DNA of 64,000 bases from Ruminococcaceae bacterium UBA3903 (GCA_002391625.1 DGFJ01000004.1:1-64000), one strand, 5' to 3'. Shown: positions 17,643 through 26,753, numbered from the stretch's first letter. The notes: a model not told the origin generated them from the sequence alone. A program made the numbers and translations.

Positions 17643-18084
17643 AACACGCACCTCTTTATAATTTTTATTTGAACTATTCATGCCATTTTAGCTAAAAATA
17701 GTTCTTCTAGGAATATGATAACACCTTATCATCCATATTTCAACAGTTTTTATGATTTTTTAACACAATAATATATATTTAATAAAATAAACTGTGAACT
17801 TATGACTATTTCTTTATTATGTATTGGGTCTAAAGTAAATAATATTACTCCAAAAGCAAGGGGTCTTGGTAAAAGCTTCCGTGTTTTAGCTTAAAAAGGC
17901 TGCCTCCTTCTTTTGCTAAGCTATAACTTTATTGTTGCTTTTCAGCCTACATTTCCTTATTGAAAAATTTAACTGTGTGTGATTATTATTTCTTCCGTAT
18001 TTTGTTTTAGAAAAGCAACTTCTAGCTTACCTGTTATTAATTGTAAGTATCTATTTCATCACCTATCATTTTTATATGAAACAA
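17643..18084. other. Gene-free AT-rich stretch
   Basis: This is the upstream region of the aquaporin gene up to the dusB terminator. I found no plausible gene, tRNA or recognisable riboswitch here. Confidence 0.6.
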
Positions 18085-18126
18085 AGAAGGCGGGTGCTAT
18101 AACAGCACCCGCCTTCTAATTTTTTG
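18085..18126. terminator. Terminator downstream of dusB
   Basis: A perfect 14-bp GC-rich stem (18085-18098 and 18104-18117) with a 5-nt loop; a T-run follows on the plus strand and TTGTTT on the minus strand. Confidence 0.75.
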
Positions 18127-18148
18127 TATTAAGTGCTTGCAGTACACC

Positions 18149-19117
18149 TTATTGTGTTTGTTCACGGTGAACAATACACACCAGCCTTTTCAAATCATCC
18201 ATTGTGGTAAGCCTACCAGCCTCATTCCTAAAGGCGGCGGCATTTTTAAAGCCTTTTAGATACCACGCAACGTGTTTTCTGGACTCCTTCATGCCTATAT
18301 ACTCGCCCTTATAGTCACACACCATTTGGATATGCTTTAACATAACGGTGAGCTTTTCCTCAGTAGACGGCGGTGCCAAAATACGTAAATCAGTTAACCA
18401 CGCATTTATTTCAGCGAATATCCAAGGGTTTCCCAGCGCCGCTCTGCCTACCATTACCATATCACAATTAGTCTGCTCTAACATAGCAGCAGCTTTTTCA
18501 GCACTGTCAACGTCACCGTTACCTATGACAGGAACATCCACCGCCTGTTTTATCTGTGCTATAATATCCCAATCAGCATATGGTAAATACATCTGCTTTG
18601 CTGTTCTGCCGTGAATTGTTATAGCTGAAGCACCATTATCACAACAATATTTAGCTACCTCTAGGGCATTAATATGCTCATCATCCACACCCTTGCGTAT
18701 TTTTACCGTTACAGGCACATCTACCGCCTGTGTAACAGCCCTTACAATTTGTCCACATAGCTTTGGGGTATTCATCAAAGCGCTGCCACAGCCGTTTCCG
18801 CAAATTTTAGGGGCGGGACAACCCATATTAATATCCAAAATATCGGGATTGTACTGCATAGCACTTTTGGCAGCCACAGCCATGGTGTCTGGCTCATTGC
18901 CAAAAAGCTGAATAGCGGCTGGACGTTCCTTGTGGCTAACCTCCATCAGCTGAGTTGATTTCACATTCTTGTAGGAAACGCCCTTTGAGCTTACCATTTC
19001 ACTAACAACATAGTTGGCACCGTAGGCTACACATAACTCTCTAAACGCACGGTCTGCCACGCCCGCCATAGGAGCAAGCGCAGCAGAACCATTAATTACT
19101 ACATTTTTTATCTTCAT
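18149..19117 (-). CDS. dusB: tRNA-dihydrouridine synthase (DusB/NifR3 type)
   Basis: A flavin-dependent enzyme that reduces uridines of tRNA D-loops, 322 aa. The FMN-barrel start ALAPMAGVADRAFR, the catalytic-Cys segment MGCPAPKICGNGCGSALM, VTVKIRKGVDD, ITIHGRT and IGNGDVDS are in the expected order, followed by the C-terminal helical domain with ESRKHVAWYLKG. It begins 9 nt after the stop of the upstream membrane-protein gene, so the two probably share a transcript. Confidence 0.95.
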   Translation of the reverse strand: MKIKNVVINGSAALAPMAGVADRAFRELCVAYGANYVVSEMVSSKGVSYKNVKSTQLMEVSHKERPAAIQLFGNEPDTMAVAAKSAMQYNPDILDINMGCPAPKICGNGCGSALMNTPKLCGQIVRAVTQAVDVPVTVKIRKGVDDEHINALEVAKYCCDNGASAITIHGRTAKQMYLPYADWDIIAQIKQAVDVPVIGNGDVDSAEKAAAMLEQTNCDMVMVGRAALGNPWIFAEINAWLTDLRILAPPSTEEKLTVMLKHIQMVCDYKGEYIGMKESRKHVAWYLKGFKNAAAFRNEAGRLTTMDDLKRLVCIVHREQTQ

Positions 19118-19126
19118 ATAAATTCC

Positions 19127-19996
19127 TTACTTGTAATTAGATACTTCCATATTAGGGTAAATCTCAAACATAAAGCTGTCTGGATAATGCTCATCCATAA
19201 ATATTTCGTAGGCCGTTGTAGCTTCATGACCCGAGTGACGCTGTGTCATTCTGTAAACAGCCAAGCTGGAAACCGTCATATCTAAGGCCATAAATATTAC
19301 CAATATCCATGTTAAGGCTATACCCATTTTACTTGGTATCTTCTCAATCATCTTTGACATAAAGGGATAAATAAACTTTAGCCACAAAACAGTCAATATG
19401 CCCCAAAACAGCATATACATTATGCTTGTCCTACCGCCGATGTTACCGAACTGCCCTTCGTAATTCCACGAAACTGTTCCCAAAAAAGTTTCCTGATACC
19501 AGCTACATAAATATTCAAAGGCACCACCTAATATTGAGCCGCCAATAAATACCCATAGGTCACGTGCATTACGCATAAAATACAGCACCAAGGTTATAAC
19601 AACTGCACCAAAGCCATATACAGGATTAAACGGACCATACAGCACACCTTGACGGCACTCTATTTTTTGTTCTACCGCTAAGCAGAATAAAACCTCTACA
19701 ACAACACCGATAAAGCAACCAATAAAAAACACCCAGAACAGCTTGTAAAAATTCAGCCCGCCTGCAAAGGATTTCTTCTTTTTATTTTCTTCTTCATTAG
19801 TGATAAAGTAGCTTTTTTCTTCATCCTCATCCTTGTTAAAGCGGAACAGATTTTTGTTTTTTTCATCATTACTATTTTTTTTATTTATATTTTTTTTGCT
19901 TTGTGGTGTATCCCCATACTTTCCAGATGCCCTTTTAGGCTGAACCGTACGATATCGTCTTAATTTTTGTGGATTATTTGTATTTTTATTACTCAT
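19127..19996 (-). CDS. PF06541 putative membrane permease with long cytosolic N-terminus
   Basis: A 289-aa protein. The first ~80 residues are strongly charged and poor in order (many Lys, Asn, Glu), probably cytosolic. The rest is a membrane domain of the PF06541 family (named putative ABC-transporter type IV), with FFIGCFIGVVVEVLFC, GVLYGPFNPVYGFGAV, GGAFEYLCSWYQE and MYMLFWGILTVLW. Its function is unproven. I chose the ATG at 19996 after GAGGTGG. A second, shorter PF06541 protein is encoded at 55.3 kb. Confidence 0.82.
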   Translation of the reverse strand: MSNKNTNNPQKLRRYRTVQPKRASGKYGDTPQSKKNINKKNSNDEKNKNLFRFNKDEDEEKSYFITNEEENKKKKSFAGGLNFYKLFWVFFIGCFIGVVVEVLFCLAVEQKIECRQGVLYGPFNPVYGFGAVVITLVLYFMRNARDLWVFIGGSILGGAFEYLCSWYQETFLGTVSWNYEGQFGNIGGRTSIMYMLFWGILTVLWLKFIYPFMSKMIEKIPSKMGIALTWILVIFMALDMTVSSLAVYRMTQRHSGHEATTAYEIFMDEHYPDSFMFEIYPNMEVSNYK

Positions 19997-20135
19997 TGCC
20001 CACCTCTTATCTAACAGATATATAGATAACATTATACCATATGCAGAAATCTTGTCAATTTATATTTGCAAAATCATTGTAAAAAATGTCAAATTTAAGT
20101 TATCACAACGCCATACTATTGTATAATAATTATAT

Positions 20136-20672
20136 TTACCCTTTCTTCCTTTTATGGGTAGCTACCATAATGCCAGAAACTACTATTACTCCTATAATTA
20201 TAGAAACCCACAGCCCTATGCCTAGCGCAACATTACCGCTGGTATCACCTAAGCTAGAGGAGCGTGGCTGTGTCGGTTTATCAGTAAACGCTTCTGTTTC
20301 ACGCTGTGTTGGCTGCTCCCAATATGGCTGTGTTACATCAGCGTCCCCCTCATAGGTAGGCTCCTGCGTTGGTTCAACATAGGGTGGCTCTGTCGCTGGT
20401 GGATTAGTAGTAGGAATATACGGTGGTTCAGTTGGCTTTGGTGAAGCGGTAGGCTCCACGGGCTCTGTGGATACATCAGGCTGTGTAGGTTCTGCCTCTG
20501 CACCTGATGATGTGCCACCGCTGTTATAATCATCATCAAAATAATCGTTTACATAATCCTCAATATATTGGTAGTAGTCATCTGCATTTTCAGGTGCAGC
20601 CATAACCACCGTGGTAGGTGTACAAATTAGTATCAGCATTAGAAACGTAATTGCTAAACTTTTAAACTTCAT
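20136..20672 (-). CDS. Exported Pro/Thr/Glu-rich protein with C-terminal membrane anchor
   Basis: A 178-aa protein that I do not recognise as a family. It has a signal peptide (MKFKSLAITFLMLILICTP, cleavage near VMA-AP), an acidic Tyr/Asp stretch, then about 80 residues of PTEP/PTQP low-complexity sequence. A single transmembrane helix near the end is followed by HKRKKG, so the chain is anchored with a short cytosolic tail. This is typical of a wall-spanning stalk. I start at 20672 after AAGGGAA rather than at 20726. Confidence 0.75.
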   Translation of the reverse strand: MKFKSLAITFLMLILICTPTTVVMAAPENADDYYQYIEDYVNDYFDDDYNSGGTSSGAEAEPTQPDVSTEPVEPTASPKPTEPPYIPTTNPPATEPPYVEPTQEPTYEGDADVTQPYWEQPTQRETEAFTDKPTQPRSSSLGDTSGNVALGIGLWVSIIIGVIVVSGIMVATHKRKKG

Positions 20673-20816
20673 TATTACATTCCCTTTCCAAGTCACAAGA
20701 TATACGAATGATATAATTATAATCAATTTTGTGTGGTGTTGTCTATAGGAAAAGAAATTTTATTAACAAAACACAGAAAAAAGTTGATTGCTGTATCTTA
20801 TAAGTGTATTAACCAA

Positions 20817-21893
20817 TCACGTTAAAACCGCTGACAACGCATTGGCTAACAGTTCACCCGAATACTCTGCCTCTTCCATTGTATTTACATCTGTTCCCAC
20901 CTCTACCAGCAAGGAGCCCGTATTGATAAACATATTATATGCAAAATCTCCAAAATCTAAGGGACGTGTCATACCAGGGTACATTGTTTCAGCCTTTTGC
21001 TGTAACCGTAATGCAAACCGCAGGTTATACTCCCAATTTGGAAAGCCATAGCTGTTATTTGGGTCATAGCCACTCATTATCATTATCTGAGCTGCTTTTT
21101 TTCCATCTACCACAAAGGTGGGCTTTAGCTTGCCACGCTCATCATTATAGCCAACGGAATCCCTGTGTATATCAATAATAACCTTTATTGAGGGGTACTT
21201 TTCCATATACTTATAAATTGTCTGCTGGCTTCTGTCATATGAGCCATTATATGTAGGGTCATCGTGATGCTCCTTTGCCTGTACTGCACCTACCCCATTT
21301 TTATTAAGTGTTTCCACTATTTTAGCACCCACCTGAGTAATATTATAGTTATCGTCAGAGCTTCTAAACTCCTGTCCCTCGTAATAAAAGCCAGAATCCT
21401 CCTGCATATAGCCCTCTGTTGTGTGGGTATGTACGATTAAAACCTGTGGCTCTAAGGTGTCCTCCATCTGAAACCCCATTGGAGAGTTAAGCTCACCCTC
21501 AATATCCATGTTAAAATCTGTGGTGTTACGCACATAAAAGTTATCATAAAACAAGCCTGAACCACCAAATGTACTTTCTATGATGGGAAAGGTTTTTTTC
21601 CCGCTATTGTCAACTGTTGCCTTTTCCGTTACCGGCTGGGTAGGCTGTTGCTGGTCAGTAGTAGCAGGTGTTTTCTCTAGAGTTTCTGCCGCAACAGCTT
21701 TTGAGCCATCCTCAACAGGCATTGCCTCCATAGATGTTACAGCTCCTTGTGGCATAGAAAAACCAGCTGCAATAAGCTTTAGGCTTTCTGTATCGGCGGT
21801 GTGAGAGATTCTGATACCAGTGCTTACAACTGCTATAACTGCGATAACACAGGACAGGCATAGGGATAGCTTATTAATAATACTATTTTTCAC
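20817..21893 (-). CDS. spoIIP: Stage II sporulation protein P (SpoIIP amidase/endopeptidase)
   Basis: Engulfment peptidoglycan hydrolase, 358 aa. After an N-terminal transmembrane segment and a variable linker comes the SpoIIP domain: VLIVHTHTTEGY with the zinc His, then KEHHDDPTYNGSYDRS, VIIDIHRDSVGY and a closing LLVEVGTDVNTMEEA with the catalytic Glu. SpoIIP works with SpoIID and SpoIIM at the septum. The likely start is the GTG at 21893, eight nt after GGGAGG; an upstream in-frame ATG at 21923 has no such site. A terminator separates it from pnp. Confidence 0.95.
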   Translation of the reverse strand: MKNSIINKLSLCLSCVIAVIAVVSTGIRISHTADTESLKLIAAGFSMPQGAVTSMEAMPVEDGSKAVAAETLEKTPATTDQQQPTQPVTEKATVDNSGKKTFPIIESTFGGSGLFYDNFYVRNTTDFNMDIEGELNSPMGFQMEDTLEPQVLIVHTHTTEGYMQEDSGFYYEGQEFRSSDDNYNITQVGAKIVETLNKNGVGAVQAKEHHDDPTYNGSYDRSQQTIYKYMEKYPSIKVIIDIHRDSVGYNDERGKLKPTFVVDGKKAAQIMIMSGYDPNNSYGFPNWEYNLRFALRLQQKAETMYPGMTRPLDFGDFAYNMFINTGSLLVEVGTDVNTMEEAEYSGELLANALSAVLT

Positions 21894-21966
21894 GGGTACA
21901 ACCTCCCTCACACAACTATTCACTACACATAATTATGACAGGATATAAAAAAATATGATAACAAAA

Positions 21967-22008
21967 GGGCTGCCGCTAGTTGCAATCCTTCGCAACCTAG
22001 CAGCAGCC
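21967..22008 (-). terminator. Terminator of the rpsO-pnp transcript
   Basis: GGCTGC-GCTAG-TTGC and GCAA-CTAGC-GCAGCC arms form a long stem with one mismatch and one bulge. On the minus strand it is followed by CTTTTGTTAT. Confidence 0.75.
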
Positions 22009-22035
22009 TGTTTTATATAATCTATAACGATTAAT

Positions 22036-24225
22036 TTATCTTCTGTTGTTGTTTCTGTTATATCCACCGCTGGTACGTCTGTCGTTTGTACGTGGACGTT
22101 GTGGTGGCAGCTCGTTTTCAGGTTTTAAACCCTCAACCTCGATTAAAGCCTCACGTCTTGACAGATTTAATCTGCCCTTATCATCTATTTCTAAAACCTT
22201 AACCATAATAATGTCACCAGAGTTAACCACATCGGTAACCTTTTCGGTACGCTTAACATCCAGCTGTGAAATATGGCACAAGCCCTCCTTACCTGGAGCA
22301 ATCTCAACAAAAGCACCAAAGTCCATTATTCTGGTAACCTTGCCCTTGTAAATAGCACCTGGCTCTGGGTCCTTTGCAATAGTATCAACAATGGTTAACG
22401 CACGTTTACAGTTATCGGTATCTAAACCACTGATAAATACTGTACCGTCCTCATCAATGTCAATTTTAACCTCACACTCGCCTTGGATTTCCTTTATAAC
22501 CTTACCGCCTTTACCAATAACCTCGCTGATTTTATCAACAGGTACAGAGGTAGTAAGCATTTTGGGAGCATATTTTGACAGCTCCTTCTTAGGCTCTGGG
22601 ATAGCCTTTAGCATAACTTCATCTAAAATGTAGTTACGGGCTACATGAGTTTTTTCCAGTGCTTCCTTAACCATTTCAGGTGTTAAGCCACTAATTTTCA
22701 AATCCATCTGTATAGCTGTAATACCATCCTTAGTACCAGCTACCTTAAAGTCCATATCGCCAAAAAAGTCCTCAAGACCTTGAATATCAACCATTGTCAT
22801 CCAACGGTCATCCTCAGTAATCAATCCACATGAAATACCAGCAACAGGAGCCTTTATAGGAACACCAGCATCCATAAGAGCCAATGTTGAACCACAAATA
22901 GAGCCTTGTGAGGTGGAGCCATTAGAGGATACAACCTCTGAAACAAGTCTTAGTGCATATGGAAATTCAGTAACAGGAGGAATAACAGGAACTAAGGCTC
23001 TCTCTGCTAAAGCACCATGACCAATTTCACGTCTGCCAGGACCTCTGCTAGGTCTGGTTTCACCTACGGAATAGGATGGGAAATTGTAATGGTGAATATA
23101 ACGCTTGCTTTCTTCCTCGTCAATGCCGTCTAAAAGCTGGCGGTCGCTAACAGGACCTAATGTGGCAATAGTAAGAACCTGTGTCTGACCTCTTGTAAAC
23201 AGACCTGAACCATGTACACGAGGTAAAATGCCAACCTCTGACGCTAATGGACGAATTTCGTTCATTTGTCTGCCATCTACACGTTTTTGCTCATCTAACA
23301 GCCAACGACGTACAACGAATTTTTGTGCCTTGTACATACACTCGTCAATTTTAGCAGACTGGTCAGGATATACCTCATCAAATTTAGCATGAACAGCCTC
23401 ATAAATAGGTGCTAAACGCTCATCACGAACCAGCTTATCATCTGTGTCTAAAGCTACCTTTAGGTCGTCCTCAACCTCAGCCTTAATAGCCTCAAACATT
23501 TCATGGGTAGGCTCGTTACTAGGATAGGTAAACTTAGCCTTACCAATTTCCTTTTGAATGCCCTTGATAAATTCAATAATCTGTTGGTTTGCCTGATGAC
23601 CTGCAATAATAGCATTGTACATTTCATCATCTGTTACAATGTCTGCACCTGCTTCAATCATTGCTATACGGCTGTCAGTAGATGCTACCGTTACAGCCAT
23701 GCGTGATACCCCACGCTGTTCAAGGGTTGGATTGATAACAATTTCGCCATCAACATAACCAACAGAAACACCAGAAATAGGACCATTCCAAGGAATATCT
23801 GATATTGACAATGCAATAGAAGTACCTACCATAGCTGCAATCTCTGGCTGACAGTCAGGGTCAACAGACATTACTGTACAAACAACTGATACATCATTTC
23901 TCATATCCTTTGGGAACAAGGGACGGATAGGTCTGTCAATAACACGAGAAACAAGGACAGCCTTGTCAGATGGGCGACCTTCTCTTTTTAGGTATGAACC
24001 AGGTATTTTACCTACAGCATACATTTTCTCCTCAAAGTCAACTGACAGTGGGAAAAAGTCAATGCCATCCCTAGGCTTAGCTGATGCTGCTACAGCAACG
24101 TTAACAACGGTTTCGCCGTAACGTACTAAACAAGCACCGTTAGCCAGCTGTGCAATTTTGCCTGTTTCAATAACTAATGTGCGACCGGCAAATTCGGTTT
24201 CAAAAACTTTATAATTCTCGAACAT
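22036..24225 (-). CDS. pnp: Polynucleotide phosphorylase
   Basis: A 3'-5' exoribonuclease that uses phosphate, 729 aa, near the usual size. Two RNase PH domains are visible (LVRYGETVVNVAVAAS and, after the linker, RGQTQVLTIATLG and YSVGETRPSRGPGRREIGHG). The KH domain contains VIGKGGKVIKEIQ, and the S1 domain follows (GKVTRIMDFGAFVEI, GLCHISQL). The tail is Arg/Asn-rich. I place the start at 24225, eight nt after GGAGG. It lies downstream of rpsO with a long hairpin between them, the classic arrangement. Confidence 0.97.
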   Translation of the reverse strand: MFENYKVFETEFAGRTLVIETGKIAQLANGACLVRYGETVVNVAVAASAKPRDGIDFFPLSVDFEEKMYAVGKIPGSYLKREGRPSDKAVLVSRVIDRPIRPLFPKDMRNDVSVVCTVMSVDPDCQPEIAAMVGTSIALSISDIPWNGPISGVSVGYVDGEIVINPTLEQRGVSRMAVTVASTDSRIAMIEAGADIVTDDEMYNAIIAGHQANQQIIEFIKGIQKEIGKAKFTYPSNEPTHEMFEAIKAEVEDDLKVALDTDDKLVRDERLAPIYEAVHAKFDEVYPDQSAKIDECMYKAQKFVVRRWLLDEQKRVDGRQMNEIRPLASEVGILPRVHGSGLFTRGQTQVLTIATLGPVSDRQLLDGIDEEESKRYIHHYNFPSYSVGETRPSRGPGRREIGHGALAERALVPVIPPVTEFPYALRLVSEVVSSNGSTSQGSICGSTLALMDAGVPIKAPVAGISCGLITEDDRWMTMVDIQGLEDFFGDMDFKVAGTKDGITAIQMDLKISGLTPEMVKEALEKTHVARNYILDEVMLKAIPEPKKELSKYAPKMLTTSVPVDKISEVIGKGGKVIKEIQGECEVKIDIDEDGTVFISGLDTDNCKRALTIVDTIAKDPEPGAIYKGKVTRIMDFGAFVEIAPGKEGLCHISQLDVKRTEKVTDVVNSGDIIMVKVLEIDDKGRLNLSRREALIEVEGLKPENELPPQRPRTNDRRTSGGYNRNNNRR

Positions 24226-24270
24226 ATAATGTTCCTCCATAAAAATATATATTTTACTAGAACCTGCCGC

Positions 24271-24325
24271 TTAGCAATAAAACCGCAGCTTACAACGTTT
24301 ATCTAAGCTGTCGTTTCACTGCTAA
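24271..24325 (-). promoter_or_regulatory. Long hairpin in the pnp leader
   Basis: On the minus strand a 13-bp stem with two G-U pairs, a small internal loop and a further 7-bp stem enclose an 11-nt loop (arms 24271-24292 and 24304-24325). It sits in the rpsO-pnp spacer. In E. coli a double-stranded pnp leader is cut by RNase III and mediates PNPase autocontrol; a similar role is inferred here. Confidence 0.55.
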
Positions 24326-24422
24326 ACCAAGCATAGTTCAGGTAATTACCACATTAAACTAAATAATAACCAAATGACTAACAGGGCAGACAGCTATGCC
24401 GTCCGCCCCGAAAAAACGTCTA

Positions 24423-24686
24423 TTATTTACGGATACCCAGTCTAGCAATGATTGAACGATATCTTTCAATATCATTGTTTGTTAAATATTTTAACAAGCT
24501 TCTTCTCTGACCAACCATTTTCAACAGGCCACGTCTTGAGTGATGATCCTTTTTGTGAACCTTTAGATGTTCAGTAAGGTCATTAATTCTCTTTGTCAGC
24601 AGAGCGATTTGAACCTCTGGAGATCCTGTATCGCCTTCGTGAGTAGCATATTCAGCCATTATAGCTGTCTTTTCTTCTTTTAGCAT
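24423..24686 (-). CDS. rpsO: Ribosomal protein S15
   Basis: A small-subunit protein of 87 aa, the standard length, that binds the 16S central domain. The signature TGSPEVQIALLTKRINDLTEHLK and KDHHSRRGLLKMVGQRRSLLKYL are intact. AAAAGGTGGA precedes the ATG. The 190-nt leader may carry an S15 autoregulatory structure, but I could not fold one confidently by eye. Confidence 0.98.
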   Translation of the reverse strand: MLKEEKTAIMAEYATHEGDTGSPEVQIALLTKRINDLTEHLKVHKKDHHSRRGLLKMVGQRRSLLKYLTNNDIERYRSIIARLGIRK

Positions 24687-24875
24687 TATTGTTCCACCTT
24701 TTTATAATATTTACCAAGGGTCACAGAAAAAGGAAGGTGTATCCCATTGGGCTTACTCCGTAAATCCGTGGCTATGGCACTAACAAAAGTCATTATAACA
24801 CACAAATAACACCTTGTAAAGAAAATTTATGTAAAAATAAGTTTCCCAAAAAACAAGGTGATAATACACTTTTTA

Positions 24876-25319
24876 TTATTCTTTTTCATTTTTTAGCTTC
24901 TTTAAAAGTTTTTCTTTATCCTTTGGCTCATAGTTAAAGACATTGTTCAAAAAATCATTTTGTCCTTTTATAGATAATGACCGAAAACGCAAAATAAGCT
25001 CCTTTTCATCATCTGACAATTCATAGATTTTACTTCGCAGCTCCACCTTTTTAGGATAGCCTACATTGTTATCAGAAAAATCACTAACTGCGAACTCTCC
25101 ATCATGGTAAAGCTCCTGATCAACACAGCTAAAAAATTCGTTATATGACACATTTAATATTCTGGAAATTTTTATTATTGTGCTGGTGCTGGGTATGGTT
25201 TTTCCTGTTTCATAATAGGTATATGTTGAACGATCTATGTTTAATGCTTGTGCCACCTGTTGTTGGGAAAGGTCGCAGTTTTCCCGATAGTATTTTAGCA
25301 AATTTGATAATTTAGACAT
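24876..25319 (-). CDS. XRE-family regulator with C-terminal extension
   Basis: A 147-aa DNA-binding protein. Residues 1-62 form a Cro/C1 helix-turn-helix domain (DLSQQQVAQALNIDRSTYTYYETGKTIPS, then ILNVSYNEFF). The remaining 85 residues are acidic and helical (ELSDDEKELILRFRSLS) and end in a Lys-rich tail; this C-terminal arrangement is common in clostridial XRE regulators of unknown target. GAGGTGAGAGT lies upstream. It is transcribed alone between rpsO and tRNA-Thr. Confidence 0.85.
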   Translation of the reverse strand: MSKLSNLLKYYRENCDLSQQQVAQALNIDRSTYTYYETGKTIPSTSTIIKISRILNVSYNEFFSCVDQELYHDGEFAVSDFSDNNVGYPKKVELRSKIYELSDDEKELILRFRSLSIKGQNDFLNNVFNYEPKDKEKLLKKLKNEKE

Positions 25320-25560
25320 ACTCTCACCTCAATTAGTAATGATTAAAACAGCAAATGATGTTTTATTAACTAAAATCTTGCAGTTTTACTTAAATTATTA
25401 TAAAGTTTTTACTAACACAAGATGACTTTATGTGACAAACTCTCACACACCAATATTTATTATGCCAAAATCCTTTCTTTTTACTTTCTTTATAGTAAAA
25501 AGTTTTCTCCATTTATTTACTATAAAAATAAATAACATCACAAAATCTATTGATAATCTA

Positions 25561-25589
25561 TTGACTAAAACCAGCAAAAATTGTATAAT
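25561..25589 (+). promoter_or_regulatory. Promoter of tRNA-Thr
   Basis: TTGACT (25561-25566) and TATAAT (25584-25589) with exactly 17 nt between them, 18 nt upstream of the tRNA. Confidence 0.85.
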
Positions 25590-25606
25590 TTTATTTACTG
25601 TAATAC

Positions 25607-25682
25607 GCTGGTGTAGCTCAGTTGGTAGAGCAGCTGATTCGTAATCAGCAGGTCACGTGTTCGACTCACGCCATCAGCTCCA
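25607..25682 (+). tRNA. tRNA-Thr (anticodon CGT)
   Basis: A 76-nt cloverleaf with acceptor GCTGGTG pairing CATCAGC (one G-U pair), discriminator T and an encoded CCA. The anticodon stem GCTGA/TCAGC holds loop TTCGTAA with anticodon CGT. The outermost T-stem pair is an A-C mismatch. Confidence 0.95.
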
Positions 25683-25685
25683 ACA

Positions 25686-25729
25686 AAAAACGCATCATAA
25701 AGCTATTTTTAGCCTTATGATGCGTTTTT
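25686..25729 (+). terminator. Terminator of tRNA-Thr
   Basis: AAAAACGCATCATAA pairs with TTATGATGCGTTTTT, and the stem extends inward by GCTA/TAGC after a bulge. Confidence 0.85.
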
Positions 25730-25885
25730 GTTTATAATGTAATAATATGGTTTATATACTAATTAGGCTCTGTAATGAATGTACCCAAAACAAAGAAGCA
25801 GAACTATTTTAAAAGGTTCATTAACCCAATAAATAGCAACACAGACAATAAAATTTTTAGATTTTCGTTATTCGCTACAGGAGGG

Positions 25886-25913
25886 TATAGGACAGGCTTC
25901 AGCCTGTCCTATA
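25886..25913. repeat. 13-bp perfect palindrome
   Basis: TATAGGACAGGCT and AGCCTGTCCTATA are separated by only TC, in the gene-free stretch 25730-25942. That stretch also holds AGGCTCTGTAAT at 25765, which matches the hairpin arm at 13934-13947. Neither is attached to a gene or a T-run. Confidence 0.7.
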
Positions 25914-25930
25914 GCAACAAAAACCTATGA

Positions 25931-25970
25931 AAAAAACAAAAAACCCGACGTGTAATAAAACACATCGGGT
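25931..25970 (-). terminator. Terminator of the rpsF-ssb-rpsR operon
   Basis: ACCCGATGTGT and ACACGTCGGGT arms (minus strand, one G-U pair) surround a 6-nt loop and are followed by TTTTTTGTTTTTT. Confidence 0.85.
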
Positions 25971-25989
25971 CAGCATTAATAAATATTAA

Positions 25990-26241
25990 TCAATCACTGC
26001 TGTATGGTAGTAAAGCAAGGTGTCTGGCACGCTTGATTGCTACTGTTAGGTCACGCTGATGATTTGCACAAGTACCTGTTACACGTCTAGGAAGAATCTT
26101 TGCTCTTTCAGACAGGAAACGGCGAAGTCTTGCAATATCTTTATAATCAATGTTCTCTACTTTATCAACACAGAAACCGCATACTTTTCTGCGGCCCTTG
26201 CGACCGCCACGGCGGTTGTCTCTTTCTGGTCTTTCAGCCAT
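25990..26241 (-). CDS. rpsR: Ribosomal protein S18
   Basis: A small-subunit protein of 83 aa that pairs with S6 on the platform. After an Arg-rich N-terminus the conserved CGFC and IDYKDIARLRRFLSERAKILPRRVTGTCANHQRDL region is present. Cys residues (CGFC and a later Cys, His) are retained, as in zinc-type S18. It is the last gene of the rpsF-ssb-rpsR operon. Confidence 0.98.
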   Translation of the reverse strand: MAERPERDNRRGGRKGRRKVCGFCVDKVENIDYKDIARLRRFLSERAKILPRRVTGTCANHQRDLTVAIKRARHLALLPYSSD

Positions 26242-26297
26242 TTTTATTCGCTCCTTTTATAGATTTTGTAGGGAAAAACTCCCACGAAATGTTCCAA

Positions 26298-26753
26298 TCA
26301 GAACGGTAAATCGTCGTCAAGTGGCATTTCCTCAAAGTCACCAGCAGAACCGCTGGTATAGGCAGAAACAGCAGCAGGTGCTTCCTGTGGTACAGGAGCA
26401 GTATAACCGCTATCATATCCCCCTTGATTGTTACCTCTTTTATCGCCTGTAAAGAAAGCATTGTCAATAACTACCTCAGTCACATAACGGTTGCTACCGC
26501 TTTTGTCCTGATAGCTACGAACCTGCAGAGAACCCTCTACTGCTATTAGCTGTCCCTTAACAAAATATTTTGATATGAAACCTGCCGTTTTTCTCCAAGC
26601 AACGCAATTTATAAAATCTGTTTGACGTTGTTCACCCTGTTTTACATATCCACGGTCAACCGCAATAGTAAAGCTGGTGACATCAACACCTGAATTTGTT
26701 GTTTTAAGTTCTGGGTGGTCAGTTAGTCTACCCATTAAAATAACTCTGTTCAT
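26298..26753 (-). CDS. ssb: Single-stranded DNA-binding protein
   Basis: A 151-aa SSB. The OB-fold spans about residues 1-105 (MNRVILMGRLTDHPELK, FINCVAWRKTAGFISKYFVKGQLIAVEGSLQVRSY). A Gly/Pro/Ala-rich linker follows, ending in the acidic partner-binding tip DDDLPF. It sits between rpsF and rpsR in the usual order. Confidence 0.98.
   Translation of the reverse strand: MNRVILMGRLTDHPELKTTNSGVDVTSFTIAVDRGYVKQGEQRQTDFINCVAWRKTAGFISKYFVKGQLIAVEGSLQVRSYQDKSGSNRYVTEVVIDNAFFTGDKRGNNQGGYDSGYTAPVPQEAPAAVSAYTSGSAGDFEEMPLDDDLPF

Noticed and set aside
25432..25644. Plus-strand frame ending RWCSSVGRAADS
   Set aside because: It runs into tRNA-Thr and its end is a translation of tRNA sequence.
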